Positions 56,469 to 64,000 of a stretch of 64,000 nt of DNA are shown piece after piece (positions within the stretch are counted from its first letter, which is position 1; the number at the start of each line of letters is the position of its first letter). The stretch spans positions 186,001 to 250,000 of the forward strand of contig JAUDYN010000012.1 in the NCBI GenBank assembly GCA_030407005.1, in the 5' to 3' direction. The position numbers were made by a program, and so were the translations under genes. Source of the stretch: Desarmillaria ectypa. Lineage: Eukaryota; Basidiomycota; Agaricomycetes; Agaricales; Physalacriaceae. The notes beneath the pieces are model-generated. The model was not told the origin of the DNA. It saw only the letters and a program-made list of their open reading frames with translations, and searched no databases.

Positions 56469-59400
56469 ATGGAGCCCCCGTTGACGTCCCCGACAAATGG
56501 ACATACAAATGAGCCACCAACCGTCGAACCGACCGTTTCATTCGACCCAGAAATATTTCGCGCCTATCTTCTAGCCTTGCTACCACCATTAATTGGCGCG
56601 GCACCTGCGGAGCTCGATTCTCTATTTGATGAGGAGTTCAATGACCGCGTAGCACGTTTTAGCTCGGAAGGGGGCGGGGTCATATATGTCGTGAAAGCAA
56701 AAGATGAAGTCGAAGGTGCGTGTTCCATTTAGTTCTCTTCAAATTTCTCCAATTTTCTTGGTAGAGGAAGCCGTGCAAACATATAGCTACCAGCTCACCC
56801 CGCAATTAACGTATCACCCTTCTCATGTCACGACACTGGCGCTGATTAAACGCGGACCAACACTCGATCCCATGGTCCCTCTAGCTACGCAGCTTCATTT
56901 CTTGAACCTATTTGGCGGCGACGAGACACCATACGAGAGTCTGCATGCAGTAGTGAGCTGTGGTGTCAAGCCATGGTTTGATGCCTTCGTCGGCTCTCGT
57001 GGCGGAGGAAAGGATGGTGGTGAGGGCAAGATGGGTGAGCAACCATTTCTCGGTTATCGCCTTCCATTTTCTAACTCTTGCAGGTATACCCATGACCAAG
57101 AAGAAATTTGCGGAACTCGAACTCTCCCTTCTCCATCTTCAGCAAAACGTAGAAATACCGGAAACGAATCTGACGATACATCCTGTCATACAGCGCGCCG
57201 TCGAGCAAGCACAGGCGGCCGGGACGCGACCCAACATTTCCAACATACCCGCCAAGATTCTTAACGACAGTGGATTCCTCAACACGTTGCACGGACATGT
57301 CAATTCATGGATCAAAGCAATACAGGCCGTTACAAAATTGTCGAGAGATGTCAGCTCGGGGACTGCGTCGCAGGAAATCAATTTCTGGCTCAGTCTCGAG
57401 CGAGCTTTGGAAGGCATCGAAACACAGCTACGGAGCGAGGAAGTTAACATGGTCATGGAGTGCCTACGGAATGCTAAGCGATTCCGCGCCACTGTCAGTT
57501 TTGTTGCTGATACAGGGTTGAAAGATGCTACCGATCTAGGTATGTTTTCTTGCGCAAGAGAGAATTCTAACTAACGATATCGTTCTAGTCCACAAATACA
57601 ACCAACTAATGAAAGATTTCCCCCTCAACGAACTCCTCTCCGCTACTGATCTTGACAAAGTGCAAGAATCCCTCGTCCTCATTTTCGGGCACATCAACCG
57701 CAAACTCCGACTCTCCCCCTACCCTATTCGACGGGCCCTCCCCCTCGTCGAAGCCATCTCTCGCGACTTCAACGACCAACTGCTCCGCATTCTCACCTCT
57801 CACCGCCTACCCTACACACCATACGAAACCTTCGATCGCCTGCTTGCGCAGACGATGAACATCTTCCGGACGTGGGACGATTTGATGAAAGAGTTCACAA
57901 ACGTCGCGCGTGAGGTGACAAGGAAGCGCTCTGAGCGGTTTATACCTATAAAGGTGATACCCGCGCATGCAAAACTACAGGAGAGAACGAGGTATCTTAG
58001 GGACTGGCGGAAACAGCATGAACAGCTGGCGGTTATGACGGGCCCGACGAAGGGTCTTGGCATGGGCATGGAGATAGGAGGGATGGACATGGAGGAGGAG
58101 GTCAAGGAGGCATATGAGGTTGTTAAGCGGATCGACGTCCTGGATGTCTCTGTTGGTTAGTTGATTTTTATTTTTTCCTTTCTATTCGTGATTTACGCGT
58201 CGTCTGCAGAGGGCACAGAGATCTGGGTGGCAGCCGAGAACGCGTACAATGAGCGTGTTTCGAGGGTGGAGAACCAGATAATCGCGCGGCTGCGAGATCG
58301 ACTGGGGACGGCGAGGAATGCAAATGAGATGTTCCGGGTGTTCTCGAAGTTTAATGCACTGTTCGTGCGGCCGAAGGTTACTTTCTCTTTTGTTATCGGT
58401 GATCCATGCTCATTCTTGATGGTTTAGATTCGTGGTGCCATCCAGGAATACCAGACCCAGTTGATAGATTCAGTAAAAGAAGATATCAAACATCTGCATG
58501 ATAAAGTTGGCCACTCCATTCCCCCCTTTAATCTACGCTCATTAATCTGTTGCAGTTCAAAACCCAGTATCGTTATTCCGAAGCCTACCACATGTCGCAA
58601 ATGCGCGATCTCCCACCTATCGCTGGTGCCATCATATGGGCGCGCCAAATCGAACGACAACTTCTCACCTATATGAAGCGGGTAGAAGATGTTCTCGGTA
58701 AAGGCTGGGAGCTCTACGCCGAAGGACAAAAGCTCCAGTCTGAAAGCAGCGCATTCCGCAAGAAACTGGACACCCGACCTGTGTACGAGGCGTGGCTGCA
58801 CGATATCAACCGACGGAATATGGGCGTCGATGGACGCTTGTTTGAGATTGTGCGGTTACGCGGGGCGGGTGGAGGTGGAGCGGTTGCGTACCAACTGGCA
58901 GTGAACTTTGATCCTCAAATTATCACGCTCTTCAAGGAGGTGCGGAACCTGCTGTGGTTAGGCTTCCAAGTACCACATGCAACCACAAATATGGCGAAAG
59001 ATGCGAAGAGGGTGTACCCGCATGCGGTGAGTTTGATGGAGACTGTGAGGACGTACGGCCAGACGCTTGATCTGGTGGAGCGGAATGGGGGAATCGAGTG
59101 GTTGGTTGCAGAGTATCGGAATGAGGCGCAGCGAATGATCAACAAGGGTAAGCCCCTTTGTCTATGATAGGTGGCTCGTCCTGATAAATGTATCAGGGAT
59201 GAACATTCGATGGGACCACTTTGTGAATCAGTATGACACCGGGCGGTATGTCACTGGCAATGATGGACGTGACAACCGACATATGCAGTTCGTTCGAGAG
59301 TTCGCCAGCGTCATTTCGGTGCTACAGGTTGGTACTCGCATGAATGCTGGGGCTATAGCACTAATCCAATCTCACGTTACAGGACAAGACGAATAATGTC

Positions 59401-60600
59401 ATCGACCTATACAAAGATATTCTGCGCTCTGTTGAAGACTTGGGTACTTGCTCATATACCCACGAGGCGTTCTCTGAGCTGCTGGGACGGATACAGGCTG
59501 CTGTGCGTGCTTTATACGTTACCCTTCTCTGTACTCATATCTTTGTGCAGATTGATCGGCTAAACTTGGAAGGCTATGCAAATCTGGACCACTGGGTCGC
59601 AGAGCTAGACAAATCGATCGAGAAGATACTTCTGCAGCGGTTAACACAGGTTATACACGTATGGTGTCAAGAATTCGACCGGACGGACGATGGTGATACG
59701 CGGAGGGATGCCTTGCCTCTACGGGATATCACGAACAAGCGGCGAGGGGATAAGCGCATGAAGGAGGAGAAGGTGCGATACTCTCATTTGAATGTGTGCG
59801 ATCGTTGTTGACCACATGTCCAGTTTTTGGAGGCCAACATGACTGTAAAGCCTCTCGTGCATGAAATACGTATACAGAATCAGGTGATCTTCTTGGATCC
59901 GCCGATAGAACATGCGCGCGCTTCGTGGATCCATCAGTTGCATAAATGGCTAGGTGAGGGCGGTTCTGTTCTTTTTGGGTCTTGATTCTTACCTACTGTG
60001 CCTAGGTGTCGTCTGTCGACTACAGCGAATACAAAGCTCACGATATGAGATTGGTCTGCAAATGCAAGGAGGCACTCTGTCAGAAACAACGTATACGTCT
60101 CTGGTATGCTTTCTTGATTCTCAGACTGCGGTTCGTGTACTGATGCTACTTTCCCACAGCTTACCCAGCTACATAAAGATACCCTAGAACGACCATTTAC
60201 GCTTATCGAAGCCAAGGTTCAACAACTGAAAGATTACGTGGCGAAGTGGCTTCAATTCCAGTCGCTATGGGACCTCGAAGCTGAATACATGTTCAACCGC
60301 CTGGGAGACTCATTAGCGCACTGGCAACAGCTCTTGACGGAGATCAAGAAGGCGCGCTCTACGTTCGATACCTCCGATACCCAGAAGAGCTTCGGTGTAT
60401 GTGTCATTGATTACGAACAGGTGCAGGCACGGGTGAACGCAAAGTATGATTCATGGCAGAAGGATATTCTCAGTCGCTTTGGAGTGAAGCTTGGCAATGC
60501 GATGAAGGAGATGCATGCATCGATATTGAAGGCGAGGAACGATTTGGAGCATCATTCAATAGAGGGACTCGTTGGCGGGAGTGGGGCAAGAAGGTTCTGA
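56469..60600 (+). CDS. dhc1: cytoplasmic dynein heavy chain, N-terminal tail only
   Basis: The tail of the minus-end-directed microtubule motor, which dimerises and binds intermediate and light intermediate chains. Thirteen exons (56469-56715, 56765-57034, 57084-57539, 57589-58155, 58210-58376, 58428-58505, 58556-59147, 59197-59327, 59383-59502, 59551-59772, 59824-59953, 60006-60103, 60160-60600) give 1172 residues, all GT-AG. It shows dynein DHC_N1 features: [96 protein letters not shown]. It stops after [13 protein letters not shown] with a short unrelated end ([10 protein letters not shown]). No linker, AAA+ ring or stalk follows, so the motor must lie elsewhere or be lost. Full heavy chains exceed 4000 residues. 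In-frame ATGs at 56295 and 56469 are alternatives; the later one suits the family better. Confidence 0.88.
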
Positions 60601-60984
60601 TCCGTTCGCTCATTTGTTTGCTTCCCATTTTGCATCTGCATCGGTTTTCATTCTCTGATCATTATGTGGCTTTTCTGTTTGCACACTCCTTCACTATATT
60701 TTGGATTCTAATGACCTATAATGCTATTTTCTTTATAAATCCTCTCTTGATCTATGTCGGGGCTATTCAGGTTCCGAAGGAGGGTGGTCGGGATGGCGAT
60801 ATTGCACGTGAGATGCCGCAATTCATTGAGGTCGGCCTTCTATTTTTGTCCTGTCTGGGCGTCTCTCTGGGCACGTCACTCTCACCATTACCGCCATTAG
60901 ACATACGGCTGGATTTTTTAAAGTTGTAAGCCTTATTTCATTGTAACAAACTGAACTAACATGCATATAGGATTTTTCTTTTCG
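60601..60984. other. short intergenic stretch
   Basis: Between the dynein tail gene and the next F-box gene. A frame near 60770-60930 (VPKEGGRDGDIAREMPQF) has no counterpart in dynein and no recognised domain. Confidence 0.4.
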
Positions 60985-62348
60985 ATGTCCAGCAACTCAA
61001 TTAATCTACCTCAAGAAATCATTGACAGTATCATCGACACCCTTTGTGACGATAGAATCGCACTTCTATCACTTAATGGCACTTCCAGGAGCTTCAGTCA
61101 TAGAGCATGCTCATATCTTTTTCTTACCACCTCTCTCCGACGTGGCCTACTCCCGAAATTCGTCGAGCTGTGCTCCCATTCCCCGAGAATTCTCCCCTAT
61201 ATCCAGAACCTCCACGTGTCAGATTATACCCATGAAATGGACGAACCACTCCGTTGGCCACAGAACGTACGCAGCATCTCAGTTACAGATGGTTTTGCGA
61301 CGTTTGTCGCTGTCATTTTCCCCGCCATCACATCATTGACTCTTCGAAACGTCACCTTCTCCAGTCACCTCGAGTTTGATGGATTTCTTCGGAGACTCTC
61401 GAAGCTGAAGCATCTATCGCTGACAGATGTAACCCTTCCTCGGTATTTCAGTCCCCCTCCAGTAGTTGAGAAGTACGGTTTTGTGCTCGAATCTCTGGAG
61501 ATACATTGTCGAGCGTCTATGAACGCCTTTCGGGTAACGGCTGAGCGAGAGATGTGTCCCCTCCCAAGCTCGCATAACTTGAAGAAATTGACAGTGTCTA
61601 TCAGCATTGTTGACTTCCTACCGCTTATCCTGAAAAGGCTTTCAGAAGCCGGCGGCCGGGTCAATGCTTTGCACATTGGCCCAAGTATTGCTAAGGAATA
61701 CCAGACAAGTACTCTACGCTATCCATAATATTTCATCCACCGTACTAATTAGTATTATAAGGTCCAGCAGATGGGTCGTTCGTACCTTGCCACGATTCTC
61801 TTTCCCAATTACAGCATATCTCCCTTACGGTGATAGACATCCCGGGTATGAACCCCATCCCAGCCTTACAATGGCTCATCAACTTCCTCAGCCACGCACC
61901 CATACCTAACAGCCTCTCTTCCCTCACCATCACCATTGCGTTCTCCAAAACAAGCAACGGGTTCTACCTCGTCTACAACCAGGGTTCCATCTGGAATGAC
62001 GTGGCGGCGGCGCTGCCGGCCCTCTCGCGGTGGGACATCCGCCTGACCAATTGGGATGCGATGAAAGATTTGGAGTTTAATACACTCTCCCCGGCTTCTG
62101 GGGCTATGAAGCGGCTCATCGAGAAGAGGCTGAAGAGTTTGGATTCAAGTGGGATAACAAGGGTGTGGGTGGATTATTTCCCGGACGGATACGAACAATT
62201 TACCGGCGGCAGTTCGTGTTCTTTTTTTTTTTTGCTGTGGTGCAATTTGCCTAAAAACCTATTTTTAGTGTCCATTCAAACGTCTAGGGCGTCGAATATT
62301 TTTACATCGGTGCTCGATGGTGGTACCATTCCTTTTCGATTCATATAG
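60985..62348 (+). CDS. F-box/LRR-like protein (type unrelated to the other two)
   Basis: Two exons (60985-61708, 61762-62348) give 436 residues from the ATG reading MSSNSINLPQEIIDSI; an in-frame ATG at 60961 would add eight. The N-terminal F-box-like segment (LPQEIIDSIIDTLCDDRIAL then LNGTSRSFSHRACSYLF) is typical of mushroom F-box proteins. Repeat-like strands follow (ITSLTLRNVTFSSHLEFDGF, LKHLSLTDVTLPRYF, LESLEIHCRAS, HISLTVIDIPGMNPIPALQ). The last 40 residues, after a poly-T tract near 62222, look non-homologous, so the true end may use another intron. A role as an SCF adaptor is inferred from the fold only. Confidence 0.7.
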
Positions 62349-63113
62349 ATATTATGAAATGTTTTTGGCGCCAGTATCAGGATCATGATATATGGCCATT
62401 ACCACGAGGTTCGTGATTGAACAGAGTCTTACTTTGTTGATGGGTCGAGGAACTTGATAATTCGGATACCAGATATAGCATATTCCAGTAGAACTGTGAA
62501 TACATTTGTATGAACGGATAAAGGCTTACATATTGCATATGTCCTATAACCCGTCATCCCAAAGCTGGCAAAATCGCAGTTTCGTGGTCTGTAAAGCTAA
62601 GGTTCATAACAGGCAGCCGGTCGTTATTTCGACAGCATCGTATCTCACCACAGGCGGTCTGTATAGGTCGACTGAATGACAAAGGTAGTGGTGGAAGGAA
62701 GGAAAGAAGCGATGAGTACATGGAATGGAGATGCGCTCATTTATATTGGCCATACATGACGGGAATGCATCGTAAATACGTCAGCGGTGTTGGTACATTA
62801 CATCATCGATGGCGGCCGATGGAGGCCCACATCTTCTCATCTGGGACCGATATGAATTTACGGGTTTCCTGATATGGAAAAGCCGACATTTCCCGCCTGT
62901 CAGCTATACACGCGCTGCATACATCCAACTTCGGGAGTATGAACAGAGACTTCCTAAGTGCTTACAATTGCCTTTGTTTATCTTACTACTGGAGATATGT
63001 TTCAACGTAACACTGAAAACTGTCGAGTTTCAGTTACTGTCGGAAAACCCTGTTAACAACCTGAACAACTTTAACTTTAACGATGGTAGAGTACCGAATA
63101 CTGACGTCATCTT
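62349..63113. other. intergenic stretch
   Basis: Lies between the convergent F-box/LRR-like and MET2 genes. It holds only frames that are antisense or of poor coding quality; no repeat was noticed. Confidence 0.45.
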
Positions 63114-64000
63114 CTACCACTTTGTAATATCCACGACATCTTCAGCCTCTCCAAATAGACTCGTTTTCTTAACCTCAAACCCTCCGTCTTGCTCTTCCTG
63201 CTCTTCTACTTCTCGTGCATACACTTCCGCGAACTCTCTCTTCAAAAAGGCCAACACGTGTCTATTAATCGCTTCAAATTCCAGGAGGAATCCATCATGC
63301 CCATCCGGCGAAGGAATAATGACCAACTCTGCCTCAGGAATATGTGCTGCGATCTCACGCTGCTCCGTCGTGGTGAATAGACCATCCGTTTCCACCCCAA
63401 TTACTAGGGCGCGTGGTGGCAGGGTAGAAAGTACTCGTGCGAGCGTCTCCCTTCCCCGCGACAAATCATGCGTATCCATCTTGCGCGTGATGTGAATATA
63501 ACAATTCGCATCGAAACGTGCGGTGAACTTGTCCCCTTGATATCGCAAATAACTTTGCGCCGAAAAGATGTTCGGAGGCGGCGATGGGGCTCTGTTGCGC
63601 GGATTTCGATGACCATCGTTGTGCGCCGATATTGGGTCGAGCGACTGTAGGCATGAATCGTGCGAGAGCTGGTGTTTCCTCCCAAAACGGCTCTCGAAGG
63701 AATCCCTTGAACGGTAGGTGAGCAAGGCGGCCATGCGTGCTGCTGCGAGTCCAGAGGCTGGCTGAGAGGCGTAGTAGCCATCATCGTAGTGAGGGTCGGT
63801 GTAGATAGACTGACGCTGGGCTTCCCCCCAACTGATGCACCACGCAGAGTGACGAGCAGAGGTGGCCAGAGGGATAACGTGACGGACATAGTTTGGAGGT
63901 GTGCACAAGGGCCATTCGAGCACGGCCATGCCCCCCATGGATCCTCCAATGACTACTGCGACAGAGGTTACACCTAGATGGTCTAGGACATGTTTATGTA
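63114..64000 (-). CDS. met2: homoserine O-acetyltransferase, 5' part cut by the window edge
   Basis: Alpha/beta-hydrolase that transfers acetyl from acetyl-CoA to homoserine in methionine synthesis. About 295 residues of the C-terminal two thirds are present, reading from the edge: VLDHLGVTSVAVVIGGSMGG (nucleophile Ser in the elbow), AVLEWPLC, VRHVIPLATSARHSAWCISW, GEAQRQSIYTDPHYDDGYY, AARMAALLTYRSRDSFESRFG, SYLRYQGDKFTARFDANCY, GVETDGLF (catalytic Asp), PDGHDGFLLE (catalytic His). It ends DVVDITKW at a TAG. No intron is needed in this part. The stretch HNDGHRNPRNRAPSPPP is a low-complexity insertion before the conserved SAQSYLRYQ. The start codon and N-terminus lie beyond position 64000. Confidence 0.92.
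   Translation of the reverse strand, partial: HKHVLDHLGVTSVAVVIGGSMGGMAVLEWPLCTPPNYVRHVIPLATSARHSAWCISWGEAQRQSIYTDPHYDDGYYASQPASGLAAARMAALLTYRSRDSFESRFGRKHQLSHDSCLQSLDPISAHNDGHRNPRNRAPSPPPNIFSAQSYLRYQGDKFTARFDANCYIHITRKMDTHDLSRGRETLARVLSTLPPRALVIGVETDGLFTTTEQREIAAHIPEAELVIIPSPDGHDGFLLEFEAINRHVLAFLKREFAEVYAREVEEQEEQDGGFEVKKTSLFGEAEDVVDITKW

Noticed and set aside
62809..63495. 228-codon plus-strand frame
   Set aside because: Its second half is antisense to homoserine O-acetyltransferase, and the first half has no domain.

Overview
The window is fungal nuclear DNA, most likely from a mushroom-forming basidiomycete (Agaricomycetes). Genes carry many short introns (about 41-74 nt, nearly all GT-AG), the F-box and Zn2Cys6-like/coiled-coil proteins have the look of mushroom gene families, and the dynein heavy chain gene ends after the tail, as expected where the heavy chain is split over two genes. 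I assembled exons by eye. In every multi-exon protein gene modelled from start to stop the exon lengths sum to a multiple of three, which supports the models but does not replace RNA evidence.

Layout. About 1-11.4 kb is gene-poor: tRNA-like elements with A and B boxes on the minus strand, a 652-bp solo LTR with perfect 5-bp target duplications and an internal 14-mer array (2993-3644), and a decayed Zn2Cys6/coiled-coil gene. 11.4-14.1 kb holds a divergent pair: a small membrane protein (-) and an aldo/keto reductase (+) with a puzzling 5' region. 14.1-16.1 kb has a second solo LTR (15021-15227). 16.1-19.4 kb has a convergent pair of mushroom-type proteins, the first ended by an in-frame UAG with open frame beyond it. 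A tRNA-Arg(CCG) with an intron lies at 20064-20154. At 20.3-23.7 kb a ten-exon gene encodes two fused, diverged ATP-grasp-like modules. 24.1-25.9 kb is a serine carboxypeptidase pseudogene.

26-33.5 kb is a rearranged duplication: two dihydroflavonol-reductase-like genes and two aldo/keto reductase copies, the latter carrying a 700-bp inverted repeat that appears identical. 35.7-47 kb has a basic hypothetical protein, two related F-box genes (the second frameshifted) flanking a zinc alcohol dehydrogenase, and a cytochrome P450. 47-49.5 kb is empty apart from an AAG microsatellite. A C2H2 zinc-finger factor follows at 49.5-50.7 kb, then a gene-poor stretch. 54-64 kb is conserved: Mediator subunit MED21, the dynein heavy chain tail gene, an F-box/LRR-like gene, and homoserine O-acetyltransferase (MET2) running off the right edge.

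Conserved housekeeping genes sit at the right end; the left two thirds is a dynamic region of transposon remnants, duplicates and pseudogenes. The redox enzymes do not form a recognisable biosynthetic cluster because no core synthase is present. The best candidate for something undescribed is the fused double ATP-grasp-like protein.
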